This document shows positions 33,965-45,753 of a stretch of DNA of 64,000 nucleotides, piece after piece. Made by a program: the position numbers and the translations under genes. The notes under the pieces were generated by a model. It made no database searches. It was not told the origin of the DNA and saw nothing but the letters and a program-made list of their open reading frames with translations. Position 1 is the first letter of the stretch. Every line of letters begins with the position of its first letter. The DNA lies in the NCBI RefSeq assembly GCF_000720255.1, contig NZ_JOJE01000018.1, positions 1 to 64,000 on the forward strand. Direction: 5' to 3'. The stretch is from Streptomyces griseus subsp. griseus. GTDB taxonomy: Bacteria; Actinomycetota; Actinomycetes; Streptomycetales; Streptomycetaceae.

Positions 33965-34774
33965 ATGCCCGCTCCCGTCTGGGATCCCGCCCAGTACCTG
34001 CGACACGCCGACCATCGCGCCCGCCCCTTCGCCGACCTCCTGGCCCGTGTCCCGGACCTCCCCGGTGACCCGCCCCGCATCGCCGACCTCGGCTGCGGCC
34101 CCGGCAACGTCACCGCCCACCTCGCCGACCGCTGGCCCACCGCCCGCATCACCGGCTACGACAACTCCCCGCAGATGCTCCAGCGGGCACAGGCCTACGC
34201 CGGCCCCACCCCGGGCGGCGGACACCTCGACTTCGCCCACGCCGACGCCGCCACCTGGGCGCCCCCACAGACGTACGACCTGATCGTGTCGAACGCCGTG
34301 CTCCAGTGGGTCGACGGGCACCTCGACGCCTTCCCCGCCTGGCTCGACGCCCTCGCCCCCGGCGGGGTCCTCGCCTTCCAGGTCCCCCACAACATCGACG
34401 CGCCCCTGCACGCCCTCATGCGCGAGCTCGCCGGCACCGCCCGCTGGAAGGACCGGCTCGCCACTGTCCTGCGCCGGGGGGACTCCGTGCACGCGCCCGG
34501 CGTCTACCTCGACCGGCTCGCCCGCCTCGGCTGCGGGACGGACGTGTGGGAGACCACGTACCACCACGTCCTGCCGGGCGACGACCCCGTCCTCGACTGG
34601 GTCAAGGGCACCGGCCTGCGCCCCGTCCTCACCGCACTCGCCGACGACCCCGAGGCCCGCGACGCCTTCGTCACCGAATACCGCGACCTGCTCCGCGAGG
34701 CCTACCCGGTAACCGACCACGGCACGGTCCTGCCGTTCCGCCGTCTTTTCGCCGTGGCCCGGAAGGAAACCTGA
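33965..34774 (+). CDS. tam: Trans-aconitate 2-methyltransferase Tam
   Basis: A 269-residue class I SAM-dependent methyltransferase. The SAM motif IADLGCGPGNVT, the acidic ITGYDNSPQML and the substrate-proximal NAVLQWV are present. Tam methylates trans-aconitate, a toxic by-product that inhibits aconitase, so it protects the citric acid cycle. The ATG at 33965 lies after GGGAGG. It is divergent from tamR and overlaps the next gene by one base (TGATG), so they are coupled. Confidence 0.9.
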   Translation: MPAPVWDPAQYLRHADHRARPFADLLARVPDLPGDPPRIADLGCGPGNVTAHLADRWPTARITGYDNSPQMLQRAQAYAGPTPGGGHLDFAHADAATWAPPQTYDLIVSNAVLQWVDGHLDAFPAWLDALAPGGVLAFQVPHNIDAPLHALMRELAGTARWKDRLATVLRRGDSVHAPGVYLDRLARLGCGTDVWETTYHHVLPGDDPVLDWVKGTGLRPVLTALADDPEARDAFVTEYRDLLREAYPVTDHGTVLPFRRLFAVARKET

Positions 34775-35142
34775 TGCTCACCGCCGTCGACCACGTCCAG
34801 CTCGCCGTCCCATCCGGCACCGAGGACCTCATGCGCCGCTTCTACGTCGACGCCCTCGGCATGACGGAGATCCCGAAGCCACCCGCGCTCGCCGCCCGGG
34901 GAGGCTGCTGGTTCCAGGCGGACGGCGTGCACCTGCATCTGGGCGTCGAGACCGACTTCCGCCCGGCGAAGAAGGCGCACCCGGGGCTCAGGGTCACCGG
35001 CATCGAGACCTACGCCGCCCGCCTGCGCGGACACGGCGTGACGGTCGTCTGGGACGGCGACCTCCCCGGCCACCGGCGTTTCTACGCCGAGGACCCGGTG
35101 GGCAACCGGCTGGAGTTCCTGGAGCCCGCCCACGAGGTTTGA
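34774..35142 (+). CDS. VOC-superfamily (glyoxalase/bleomycin-resistance-like) protein
   Basis: A 122-residue vicinal-oxygen-chelate fold protein with the paired beta-alpha-beta-beta-beta modules and metal-type residues (VDHVQLAVP, HLHLGVE, AEDPVGNRLEFLEP). The substrate is unknown; members include glyoxalases, dioxygenases and drug-binding proteins. It overlaps tam by one base and is probably co-regulated by TamR. Confidence 0.85.
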   Translation: MLTAVDHVQLAVPSGTEDLMRRFYVDALGMTEIPKPPALAARGGCWFQADGVHLHLGVETDFRPAKKAHPGLRVTGIETYAARLRGHGVTVVWDGDLPGHRRFYAEDPVGNRLEFLEPAHEV

Positions 35143-35205
35143 GTGGCACCGGTCGGGTCACTCGCTGTGACGACACCGAAAGTCAACGAGTGGGAGTGAT
35201 CGACG

Positions 35206-35379
35206 GTGGCACACGAGCAGAAGTCCCAGGCGAAGACCGAGCAGGCCAAGGGCAAGGTCAAGGAGGCCGCGGGCCGGGCCGTGGGCAACGAGAGGCTGGA
35301 AGCCGAGGGCCGCGCCGACCAGGCCAAGGGCGACGCGCGCCAGTCCAAGGAGAAGGCGAAGGACGTCTTCCGGCACTGA
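35206..35379 (+). CDS. CsbD family stress protein
   Basis: A 57-residue, highly charged protein made of repeated Ala-Lys-Gly-Lys/Lys-Glu-Ala segments (KTEQAKGKVKEAAGR, ADQAKGDARQSKEKA), the CsbD signature. CsbD proteins are general-stress proteins of unknown biochemical role, under sigma-B-type factors in other Gram-positives. The start is GTG. A 17-base-stem terminator follows. Confidence 0.9.
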   Translation: MAHEQKSQAKTEQAKGKVKEAAGRAVGNERLEAEGRADQAKGDARQSKEKAKDVFRH

Positions 35380-35391
35380 CGCCCGAAAGCC

Positions 35392-35428
35392 CGAGTGGGC
35401 CCCCGTCCGACGGACGGGGGCCCACTCG
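35392..35428. terminator. Strong bidirectional terminator between csbD and tetR
   Basis: A perfect 17-base stem (35392-35408 with 35412-35428) around a GAC loop lies between convergent genes, the csbD-like gene and the TetR gene. Confidence 0.9.
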
Positions 35429-35433
35429 CGTGC

Positions 35434-36111
35434 TCAGCTCTTCCGGCGCCCGATCAGGTGCGGCTTCGCCTCCAGCCCGTCCAGACCGTTCCACGCCAGG
35501 TTCACCAGATGCGCCGCGACCTCCGCCTTCTTCGGGCGGCGCACGTCCAGCCACCACTGGCCGGTCAGGGCGACCATGCCCACCAGGGCCTGGGCGTAGA
35601 GCGGCGCGAGCTTCGGATCGAAGCCGCGGCTCTTGAACTCGCGGCCCAGGATGTCCTCCACCTGGGTGGCGATGTCGGAGATCAAGGACGCGAAGGAACC
35701 CGTCGACTGGGGGATGGGGGAGTCACGGACCAGGATGCGGAATCCGTCCGTGTACTCCTCGATGTAGTCCAGGAGCGCGAAGGCGGCCTGCTCGCACAGC
35801 TCCCGGGGGTGGCCGGCCGTGAGGGAGCTGGTGACCATCTCCAGCAGGCGTCGCATCTCACGGTCGACGACGACCGCGTAGAGGCCCTCCTTGCCGCCGA
35901 AGTGCTCGTACACCACCGGCTTGGACACCCCGGCCTTCGCCGCGATCTCCTCCACCGACGTGCCCTCGAAGCCTTTCGCCGCGAACAGCGTGCGGCCGAT
36001 CTCCAGCAGCTGCTGGCGACGCTCCGCCCCGGTCATCCGGGTGCGACGCGCACGCCGCGGCTTCTCATTGCTCGGGGTGCTGCTGGAGTCGGTCGCCACG
36101 GCGTCAATCAT
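35434..36111 (-). CDS. TetR-family regulator coupled to the desaturase gene
   Basis: A 225-residue TetR-type repressor. The HTH is at about residues 40-75 (TSVEEIAAKAGVSKPVVYEHF), and the rest is the helical ligand domain. The ATG overlaps the desaturase stop (ATGA), so the two are translationally coupled and the regulator likely controls the desaturase and itself through the dyads at 37195-37221. Fatty acyl-CoA sensing, as for other lipid TetR proteins, is an inference. Confidence 0.88.
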   Translation of the reverse strand: MIDAVATDSSSTPSNEKPRRARRTRMTGAERRQQLLEIGRTLFAAKGFEGTSVEEIAAKAGVSKPVVYEHFGGKEGLYAVVVDREMRRLLEMVTSSLTAGHPRELCEQAAFALLDYIEEYTDGFRILVRDSPIPQSTGSFASLISDIATQVEDILGREFKSRGFDPKLAPLYAQALVGMVALTGQWWLDVRRPKKAEVAAHLVNLAWNGLDGLEAKPHLIGRRKS

Positions 36112-37118
36112 GCCGCCTCGGCCGTCTCCTTCCGGCGCGGGGAGCCGCCTTCCGCGGTGTTCCGGCGCGAATCGATACGCGAGCGTGACGGCCAGCGCAC
36201 GTCGTACGCCCAGCCGAACATCTCGAAGACGCGGATGAAGCGCGCCGAGGAGTCCACCTGGCCGCGCTCCACCCCGTGCCGTGCCGCCGTCGGGTCCGCG
36301 TGGTGCAGGTTGTGCCAGGACTCGCCGCACGACAGGACCGCCAGCCACCACACGTTGCCCGAGCGGTCCCGCGACTTGAACGGCCGCTTGCCGACCGCGT
36401 GACAGATCGAGTTGATCGACCACGTGACGTGGTGCAGCAGGGCCACCCGCACCAGGGAGCCCCAGAAGAACCCGGTGAACGCGCCCCACCAGGACATCGT
36501 CACCAGGCCGCCGATCAGCGCGGGCAGGGCGAGGGACAGGGCCGCCCACAGGATGAACTGGCGGGAGATCATCCGGATCGCCTTGTCCTTGATCAGGTCC
36601 GGCGCGTACTTCTCCTGCGGGGTCTGCTCCTCATCGAACATCCAGGCGATGTGCGCCCACCACAGGCCCTTCATCAGGGCCGGAACCGTCTCACCGAACC
36701 GCCACGGAGAGTGCGGGTCACCCTCCGCGTCCGAGAACTTGTGATGCTTGCGGTGGTCCGCCACCCAGCGCACCAGCGGCCCCTCGACCGCCATCGACCC
36801 CATGATCGCCAGCGCGATCCGCAGGGGCCGCTTGGCCTTGAAGGAACCGTGCGTGAAGTACCGGTGGAAACCGATCGTGATGCCGTGGCAGCCCAGGAAG
36901 TAGAAGAAGACCAGCAGACCGAGGTCCAGCCAGCTGACCCCCCACCCCCACGCCAGCGGCACCGCCGCCAGCAGCGCGAGGAACGGGACGGTGATGAAGA
37001 GCAGAAGGGTGATCTGCTCGATCGAGCGTTTCTGCTCCCCACCCAGCGTGGCGGAGGGCATGGCCGCGTCGCCGCTCGCCTTCTGGGCGTCTTGGATCAC
37101 GTCGGAACTTGTGGTCAT
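36108..37118 (-). CDS. Acyl-CoA/phospholipid delta-9-type fatty-acid desaturase
   Basis: A 336-residue integral membrane di-iron desaturase. The three histidine boxes are complete: HRYFTH, HRKHH and HNLHH. About four membrane helices surround them. It introduces a double bond into acyl chains and adjusts membrane fluidity. The ATG at 37118, with GGGGA upstream, was preferred over an ATG at 37193 that overlaps the operator region. First gene of an operon with tetR; electron donors are encoded elsewhere. Confidence 0.92.
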   Translation of the reverse strand: MTTSSDVIQDAQKASGDAAMPSATLGGEQKRSIEQITLLLFITVPFLALLAAVPLAWGWGVSWLDLGLLVFFYFLGCHGITIGFHRYFTHGSFKAKRPLRIALAIMGSMAVEGPLVRWVADHRKHHKFSDAEGDPHSPWRFGETVPALMKGLWWAHIAWMFDEEQTPQEKYAPDLIKDKAIRMISRQFILWAALSLALPALIGGLVTMSWWGAFTGFFWGSLVRVALLHHVTWSINSICHAVGKRPFKSRDRSGNVWWLAVLSCGESWHNLHHADPTAARHGVERGQVDSSARFIRVFEMFGWAYDVRWPSRSRIDSRRNTAEGGSPRRKETAEAA

Positions 37119-37194
37119 GGGCGTCCCCTGTGGGGTCGAGGGTTGTGAGAGATACCGGGTACACGGGCCGGGTGGGAGTCGAGCGGGACTCACC

Positions 37195-37221
37195 TACGGT
37201 TCCGTAACCTACGGCGTCGTA
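37195..37221. promoter_or_regulatory. Two tandem dyads, candidate TetR operators of the desaturase operon
   Basis: TACGG-TT-CCGTA (37195-37206) and TACG-GCGT-CGTA (37210-37221) are inverted repeats whose starts are 15 bases apart, within the direct repeat CCTACGG. They lie about 75-100 bases upstream of the desaturase start. Such paired dyads are typical of TetR lipid regulators. The rest of 37119-37423 holds the ppc leader with a bulged hairpin at 37268-37303. Confidence 0.6.
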
Positions 37222-37423
37222 AGTATGGCAGCGTGACGCCCCGCGGCAAGAGCCCGAAGGACTGCGCGTCCGGACCGACCCATATCCTGGGAGTCGGTCG
37301 GACAGCGCGGTCCGCTCTGAATCCTTTCCCGGATGTTTCCGCCCGTATGCGGCGCCAGCCGCGCCGGGCCGCCCTCCGGGTTCCCCTCCCGGACGAGCTT
37401 CAACACTGCAAGGAGCCGCACCT

Positions 37424-40153
<2,730 letters not shown>

Positions 40154-40167
40154 CCCCGGACACACGA

Positions 40168-40212
40168 GTGCCCCCGAGGACCACGGCGGATTCTCGGGGT
40201 CCTCGGGGGCAC
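40168..40212. terminator. Terminator between ppc and the sortase substrate gene
   Basis: GTGCCCCCGAGGACC (40168-40182) pairs perfectly with GGTCCTCGGGGGCAC (40198-40212) around a 15-base loop, between convergent genes. Confidence 0.88.
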
Positions 40213-40229
40213 TTCCGTTCAACCGCCCG

Positions 40230-40952
40230 TCAGCCCCGCTGAGCCCGCCGGCGCCGCAGCACCAGGAAACCGCCGGCTCCGACCAGCGCGGCCGCCACAC
40301 CCGACAGCAGCCCGACCGGGGCGCTGCTGCCCGTCTCGGCCAGATCGCCGCCGTCACCGCCACCCTGCGGCGACGGATCGGCAGCAGAGGAGGAAGACGC
40401 GGACGCCGACACCGACGAGCCCGGGCCCGGCGACGCCGACGAGGACGCGGAGGAAGACGCGGACGCCGACGGAGACGCCCCCTCACTCGCGGAGGAACTC
40501 GGCGACACCGACGCGGACGGCGTCGAACCACCGCCGCCCCCGGAGTCCTCGCAGTCCGACCAGAACACCTTGTGCTTCGCGGCACCCTTCTCGCCGTCGA
40601 AGTTCCAGAACAGCTTGTAGTGCCCGTCCGGCAAGGACAGGTCCGCCGTACGGCCGTGACCCTCGCCGTCCAGCGCGATCTCACCGGACTTCACCGTCTC
40701 GCCCTTCGGGGCGGCGGTCGGCGCCCAGGCCTCGATGTGCCAGTCGACCTCCTGGACGCCGTCAAAACCGAAGGCGTCCAGGTAGAACGCGCAGACGTGC
40801 GGCTCGTTGCGCTTCAGCTCCTCGCCGGTCGAGGCGTCATGGATCTTCACGGTGCCGTTGTCCCCAGCAGGGGCGGCAAAAGCGGAAGGGGCCGCGATCA
40901 AGGCGGCCACGGCGACTGTCGACACAGCGCCGGCGCGGATGAGGGTACGCAT
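40230..40952 (-). CDS. Surface protein with LAXTG sortase E sorting signal
   Basis: A 240-residue exported protein. The signal peptide ends near AFA (residue 26). A folded domain of about 110 residues (NGTVKIHDASTGEEL onward, with Cys in HVCAFYLDAFG and FWSDCED) is followed by a Ser/Ala/Pro-rich stalk. The C terminus has LAETG at 204-208, a hydrophobic helix and RRRR, the class E sorting signal used by Streptomyces sortases. It is therefore probably attached covalently to the wall. Its ligand is unknown. Confidence 0.85.
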   Translation of the reverse strand: MRTLIRAGAVSTVAVAALIAAPSAFAAPAGDNGTVKIHDASTGEELKRNEPHVCAFYLDAFGFDGVQEVDWHIEAWAPTAAPKGETVKSGEIALDGEGHGRTADLSLPDGHYKLFWNFDGEKGAAKHKVFWSDCEDSGGGGGSTPSASVSPSSSASEGASPSASASSSASSSASPGPGSSVSASASSSSAADPSPQGGGDGGDLAETGSSAPVGLLSGVAAALVGAGGFLVLRRRRAQRG

Positions 40953-41053
40953 GGGCAGTCCATCTTCGAGTGAACCAACAGAAGATGTGGAGGGGGCGGC
41001 TCAGCTTCCAGCCTCGACCGGGACCAGGTCAATCACGAACGCACAACGCTCAC

Positions 41054-41557
41054 TCAGACCGTCACGAACGCCAAGGTCAGCAACGCCACCCCAGCACCCG
41101 CCAGCGCCCACCCGACCCGCACCCGTCCCACCCCGCCCGCCACCACCACCGACGCCAGCAGCAGCGCACCACCCAGCGGAATCCACGCGAACAACACCCC
41201 CGCCGGCCCCGAACGCACCACCTCGTCCGACTCCGGCTTCACCACCACCGTGTACGTCCGCCCCTTGCGCACCGCCACCGACTTCGCGATGACCACCTGC
41301 CTGCGCGCCGAAGCCCCCTGCGACACCGGCGTGAACGGACCCGAACACGTCTCCTCACCGCACCGCGTCACCTCGATCGTGCCCCGCTCACGCCCCTTCG
41401 TCAGCATCACGTGCTGAGCGGAACCCCACGACGCCCACACCCCCGCGATCAGAATCAGCAAGGCGACCGCCCCCATCGCCGCCAGCCGCCCGAACCGCAA
41501 CGCGACGACCGAGGCCCGGCGGGGGGAGGTGGGGGTGGCAGGCATGGCCGGGATCAT
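41054..41557 (-). CDS. Membrane protein of unknown function
   Basis: About 167 residues with three hydrophobic helices: one near the N terminus (AAMGAVALLILIAGVWASW) and two at the C terminus. Between them is an external loop with a Cys pair (TRCGEETCSG). The start is uncertain among ATGs at 41572, 41557 and 41545, none with a strong ribosome-binding site. It lies between the sortase substrate gene and pth, on the same strand. I recognise no family. Confidence 0.6.
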   Translation of the reverse strand: MIPAMPATPTSPRRASVVALRFGRLAAMGAVALLILIAGVWASWGSAQHVMLTKGRERGTIEVTRCGEETCSGPFTPVSQGASARRQVVIAKSVAVRKGRTYTVVVKPESDEVVRSGPAGVLFAWIPLGGALLLASVVVAGGVGRVRVGWALAGAGVALLTLAFVTV

Positions 41558-41603
41558 TGGCCATACCCGCACGGCCAGTCAACTCCGCCCAGCACCCGAC
41601 AAG

Positions 41604-42206
41604 TCAGGAGTTGTACGTACCCTGCGCCCGCTCCAACCCCTCGATCACCAGGCACTCCACCGCATCCGCCGCCCGGTCCACGAAGTAGCCCAACTCCTTG
41701 CGCTCCGCCGACGCGAAGTCCTTCAACACGAAGTCCGCCACCTGCATACGACCCGGCGGCCGCCCGATCCCGAACCGCACCCGGTGATACTCCGCACCCA
41801 TCGCCTTCGTCATCGACTTCAGACCGTTGTGCCCGTTGTCACCCCCACCCAGCTTCAGCCGCAACACCCCGTAGTCGATGTCCAGCTCGTCATGCACCGC
41901 CACGACGTTCGCGAGCGGCACCTTGTAGAACTCCCGCAACGCGTTCACCGGACCCCCCGACAGGTTCATGAACGACATCGGCTTCGCCAGCACCACCCGA
42001 CGGTTCGCCGGCCCCGGCGGACCGATACGCCCCTCCACGACCTGCGCCTGCGCCTTCCCCGCCCGCTTGAACCGGGCCCCCACCCGCTCCGCCAGCAGAT
42101 CGGCCACCATGAAGCCCACGTTGTGCCGGTTGCCCGCGTACTCGGACCCCGGATTGCCCAGCCCCACGACCAGCCAGGGGGCGTTCGCATCGGTCGTCAC
42201 CTGCAT
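41604..42206 (-). CDS. pth: Peptidyl-tRNA hydrolase
   Basis: A 200-residue enzyme that releases peptides from peptidyl-tRNA and recycles tRNA. The VVGLGNPG motif, the catalytic RHNVGF (H28) and [10 protein letters not shown] are intact, as is [20 protein letters not shown] precedes the ATG. It follows rplY by 72 bases, an arrangement common in actinobacteria. Confidence 0.95.
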   Translation of the reverse strand: MQVTTDANAPWLVVGLGNPGSEYAGNRHNVGFMVADLLAERVGARFKRAGKAQAQVVEGRIGPPGPANRRVVLAKPMSFMNLSGGPVNALREFYKVPLANVVAVHDELDIDYGVLRLKLGGGDNGHNGLKSMTKAMGAEYHRVRFGIGRPPGRMQVADFVLKDFASAERKELGYFVDRAADAVECLVIEGLERAQGTYNS

Positions 42207-42278
42207 GTCTCCTTGATACGCGCCGACCGCCGCCCCCGGGAGGGAGCGGCGGCCGGCAAACGAACAAAAGGGCGAGGA

Positions 42279-42875
42279 TCAGGCCTCGGCGGGCTCTTCG
42301 CCCTCGGCGCCCTCTCCAGCCTCGACGGACTCCTCGGCCTGCGCGGCCAGCACCTGCAGGACGACAGCGTCCTCCTCGACGGCCAGCTTCACACCGGACG
42401 GCAGGGTGATGTCCTTCGCGTGGATCGCGTCACCGGCCGTGAGACCCTCGATGGAGACGGTCACGGACTCGGGGATGTGCGTCGCCTCGGCCTCGACCGG
42501 CAGCGCGTTCAGCACGTGCTCCAGCAGGTTGCCACCCGGGGCCAGCTCGCCCTCGGTGTGAACGTAGATCTCGACGTTGACCTTCTCGCCACGCTTGACC
42601 AGAAGCAGGTCCACGTGCTCCAGGAAGCCCTTGATCGGGTCACGCTGCACGGACTTCGGGATCGCCAGGTGGTTCTTGCCGTCGATGTCCAGCGCGATCA
42701 GGACGTTCGGCGTACGCAGCGCCATCAGCAGGTCGTGACCCGGCAGGGTCAGGTGCAGCGGGGCCTCGCCGTGGCCGTACAGAACACCGGGAACCTTGTC
42801 GTCACGGCGGATACGACGCGCGGCACCCTTGCCGAACTCGGTACGCGTCTCGGCGGCGAGCTTCACCTCGGACAT
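42279..42875 (-). CDS. rplY: 50S ribosomal protein L25 (general stress protein Ctc type)
   Basis: The protein has 198 residues: an N-terminal L25 5S-rRNA-binding domain (RTEFGKGAARRIRRDDKVPGVLYG) quoted in part as GKGAARRIRRDDKVPGVLYG, plus the C-terminal beta domain of the longer Ctc form, ending in an acidic Glu-rich tail. The ATG at 42875 has a GAGTGATCC leader with GAGGAG close by. It lies between prs and pth, the order glmU-prs-rplY-pth being conserved in actinobacteria and many Firmicutes. Confidence 0.94.
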   Translation of the reverse strand: MSEVKLAAETRTEFGKGAARRIRRDDKVPGVLYGHGEAPLHLTLPGHDLLMALRTPNVLIALDIDGKNHLAIPKSVQRDPIKGFLEHVDLLLVKRGEKVNVEIYVHTEGELAPGGNLLEHVLNALPVEAEATHIPESVTVSIEGLTAGDAIHAKDITLPSGVKLAVEEDAVVLQVLAAQAEESVEAGEGAEGEEPAEA

Positions 42876-42987
42876 GTGGATCACTCCTCGTAGAACATAG
42901 GAACGGACGTGGTCACCCGGCCACGAACGGCCTGCTACGAAGAGCGCGTCGATAACGGACGTCCGCACCCCGTCAGAAACGGGTACG

Positions 42988-43033
42988 GCCTCCCTCGCCG
43001 AGCAACTGGGGCAGTCTACTCGGCAGGGGAGGC
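42988..43033 (-). terminator. Imperfect long hairpin between prs and rplY
   Basis: GCCTCCCTCGCCGAG (42988-43002) pairs with CTCGGCAGGGGAGGC (43019-43033) with two mismatches, just after the prs stop. It may end most prs transcripts or act as a leader hairpin of rplY; a run of T precedes rather than follows it on the coding strand. Confidence 0.45.
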
Positions 43034-43084
43034 CGCAGAAAAATCGATCAAGCGGGAGGTCCTGGGGCCAACCGCTCGCGGAAC

Positions 43085-44059
43085 CTACTGCTCGTCGAAC
43101 AGGCTCGTCACCGAACCGTCCTCGAACACCTCACGCACCGCACTCGCGATCGTCGGCGCGATCGACAGCACCTTGATCTTGTCCAGCTCCAGCTCACCCG
43201 GCGTCGGCAGCGTGTTCGTGAAGACGAACTCACTCACCTTCGAGTTCTTCAGACGATCCGCCGCAGGCCCCGACAGCACACCGTGCGTAGCCGTCACGAT
43301 GACGTCCTCCGCACCGTGCGCGAACAACGCGTCGGCCGCCGCGCAGATCGTGCCACCGGTGTCGATCATGTCGTCCACCAGAACACAGACCCGGCCCTCG
43401 ACCTCACCCACGACCTCATGGACGGTCACCTGGTTCGCCACGTCCTTGTCACGACGCTTGTGCACGATCGCCAGCGGCGCACCCAGACGGTCACACCACC
43501 GGTCCGCGACCCGCACCCGACCCGCGTCCGGGGAAACCACCGTCAGCTTGTTCCGGTCGACCTTCCCACCCACGTAGTCCGCCAGCAACGGCAGCGCGAA
43601 CAGGTGGTCCACCGGACCGTCGAAGAAGCCCTGGATCTGGTCCGTGTGCAGATCCACGGTCAGGAGGCGGTCCGCACCCGCCGTCTTCATCATGTCCGCG
43701 ATCAGACGCGCCGAGATCGGTTCACGTCCACGGTGCTTCTTGTCCTGCCGCGCGTAACCGTAGAACGGCACGATGACCGTGATGGAACGGGCCGACGCGC
43801 GCTTCAGCGCGTCGATCATGATCAACTGCTCCATGATCCATTTATTGATGGGAGCCGTGTGGCTCTGGATCAGGAAACAGTCCGCCCCACGGGCCGACTC
43901 CTGATACCGCACATAGATCTCACCATTGGCGAAGTCGAAGGCCTTCGTCGGGACGACCCCGACATCCAGCTGGTGGGCGACCTCCTCGGCAAGCTCGGGG
44001 TGGGCGCGGCCGGAGAAGAACATCAACTTCTTCTCGCCGGTCGTCTTGATCCCGGTCAC
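43085..44059 (-). CDS. prs: Ribose-phosphate pyrophosphokinase (PRPP synthetase)
   Basis: A 324-residue enzyme that makes PRPP from ribose-5-phosphate and ATP for nucleotide, His and Trp synthesis. The PRPP-binding loop VDDMIDTGGTI, the ribose-phosphate/metal motif TVDLHTDQIQGFF and FYGYARQDKK are intact. The start is GTG with GAGGAGAC upstream. It follows glmU by 128 bases in the conserved glmU-prs order. Confidence 0.95.
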   Translation of the reverse strand: MTGIKTTGEKKLMFFSGRAHPELAEEVAHQLDVGVVPTKAFDFANGEIYVRYQESARGADCFLIQSHTAPINKWIMEQLIMIDALKRASARSITVIVPFYGYARQDKKHRGREPISARLIADMMKTAGADRLLTVDLHTDQIQGFFDGPVDHLFALPLLADYVGGKVDRNKLTVVSPDAGRVRVADRWCDRLGAPLAIVHKRRDKDVANQVTVHEVVGEVEGRVCVLVDDMIDTGGTICAAADALFAHGAEDVIVTATHGVLSGPAADRLKNSKVSEFVFTNTLPTPGELELDKIKVLSIAPTIASAVREVFEDGSVTSLFDEQ

Positions 44060-44187
44060 AGCACTGTCTCCTCAGAGGTTTCTCAGCTGGCTGTCGAGAC
44101 CTCGGCTGGGCATGAGAGGTCGTCTCAGCTGGGGGGTGCGGGTGTGCACTTATCACGGTACGCCGTGTTCGAAGCACCGGAATCCGG

Positions 44188-45636
44188 TCAGCTTCCGCTT
44201 TCCTCCTGGCGGGAGGCCGTCTCGGCCGCCTTCGCAGCCGCGCTGCCCGGACGCTTACGAGCCACCCAACCCTCGATATTCCGCTGCTGACCACGGGCCA
44301 CGGCCAGCGAACCGGGCGGCACATCCTTCGTGATCACCGAGCCGGCGGCCGTGTAGGCACCGTCCCCGACCGTGACAGGCGCCACAAACATGTTGTCCGA
44401 ACCGGTACGGCAATGCGACCCGACCGTCGTGTGGTGCTTGGCCTCCCCGTCGTAGTTCACGAAGACACTCGCGGCACCGATGTTCGAGTACTCACCGATC
44501 GTCGCGTCACCGACATAGGACAGGTGCGGAATCTTGGTGCCCTCACCGATGGAAGCGTTCTTCGTCTCGACGTACGTACCGATCTTGGACTTCAGTCCCA
44601 GACGGGTACCGGGCCGGAGGTAGGCGTACGGACCCACGGACGCCTGGGGACCGACGACCGCCCCGTCCGCGACCGTGTTGATCACCCGCGCCCCGGCATC
44701 GACCTGCGTGTCCTTCAGCCGGCTGTTCGGACCGACCTCGGCACCCTCGCCCACATGAGTCGCCCCGAGCAACTGCGTGCCCGGGTGGACGACGGCGTCC
44801 TGCTCGAAGGTGACGGTGACATCGACCCAGGTGGTCGCCGGGTCCACGACGGTGACCCCCGCCAACATGGCGCCGGTGAGCAGCCGGTCGTTCAGGGTCC
44901 GACGGGCCTCCGAAAGCTGCACCCGGTTGTTGATCCCCGCGATCTCACGGTGGTCCACGGCCACGGAGGCGCCCACACGGTGACCGGCCTCACGGAGAAT
45001 GCCGAGAACGTCGGTGAGGTACTCCTCACTCTGCGAGTTGTCCGTACGGACCTTCTTGAGCGCGTCGGCGAGCAACTGCCCGTCGAACGCGAAGACACCC
45101 GAGTTGATCTCCCGGATCGCGCGCTGCGCGTCGGTGGCGTCCTTGTGCTCGACGATCCCGGTGACGGCGCCGGAGGCCTCGTCGCGGACGATACGGCCGT
45201 AGCCGGTGGCGTCCGGGACCTCCGCCGTCAGCACGGTCACCGCGTTGCCGTCGGCCTCGTGCGTGCCGGCGAGCCGCTTGAGGGTGTCGCCGGTGAGGAG
45301 GGGGGTGTCGCCGCAGACGACCACGACGGTGCCGTCGACGGAGCCGCCGAGCTCTTCGAGCGCCATGCGGACGGCGTGGCCGGTGCCGTTCTGCTCCGCC
45401 TGGACGGCCGTACGGACGTCCGGGTCGATCTCGCCGAGGTGCCCGGTGACCTTCTCACGGGCGTGCCCGACCACGACGACCAGGTTCTGCGGGTCCAACT
45501 CTCGGGCTGCGGCAAGCACATGACCGACGAGACTGCGACCGCAGAGCTCGTGCAGGACCTTGGGTGTGGCCGACTTCATACGGGTGCCCTCACCCGCTGC
45601 GAGTACGACGACGGCTGCCGGGCGGATGGCGCTCAC
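44188..45636 (-). CDS. glmU: Bifunctional UDP-GlcNAc pyrophosphorylase/glucosamine-1-phosphate acetyltransferase
   Basis: The protein has 482 residues. The N-terminal domain has the uridylyltransferase loop VVLAAGEGTRMKS; the C-terminal domain is a left-handed beta-helix with hexapeptide repeats and the acetyltransferase region (NIGAASVFVNYDGEAKHHT). It makes UDP-GlcNAc for the cell wall. I prefer the GTG at 45636 with AAGGG eight bases upstream, giving the family length; in-frame ATGs at 45675 and 45708 would add unconserved residues. Confidence 0.94.
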   Translation of the reverse strand: MSAIRPAAVVVLAAGEGTRMKSATPKVLHELCGRSLVGHVLAAARELDPQNLVVVVGHAREKVTGHLGEIDPDVRTAVQAEQNGTGHAVRMALEELGGSVDGTVVVVCGDTPLLTGDTLKRLAGTHEADGNAVTVLTAEVPDATGYGRIVRDEASGAVTGIVEHKDATDAQRAIREINSGVFAFDGQLLADALKKVRTDNSQSEEYLTDVLGILREAGHRVGASVAVDHREIAGINNRVQLSEARRTLNDRLLTGAMLAGVTVVDPATTWVDVTVTFEQDAVVHPGTQLLGATHVGEGAEVGPNSRLKDTQVDAGARVINTVADGAVVGPQASVGPYAYLRPGTRLGLKSKIGTYVETKNASIGEGTKIPHLSYVGDATIGEYSNIGAASVFVNYDGEAKHHTTVGSHCRTGSDNMFVAPVTVGDGAYTAAGSVITKDVPPGSLAVARGQQRNIEGWVARKRPGSAAAKAAETASRQEESGS

Positions 45637-45711
45637 GGGGATGCCCTTCGGCTGTGGAGAGGTGGGGGTTGACATCCGCAGGATACCGGGGCGTTTCGTG
45701 GGGGACATGAG

Positions 45712-45743
45712 AGTGGGCCCTGACGGCGAGGTCAGGGCCCACT
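45712..45743 (-). terminator. Terminator of tRNA-Gln
   Basis: AGTGGGCCCTGAC (45712-45724) pairs perfectly with GTCAGGGCCCACT (45731-45743), 10 bases after the tRNA 3' end and before glmU on the same strand. Confidence 0.85.
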
Positions 45744-45753
45744 TCTGCTAGGG

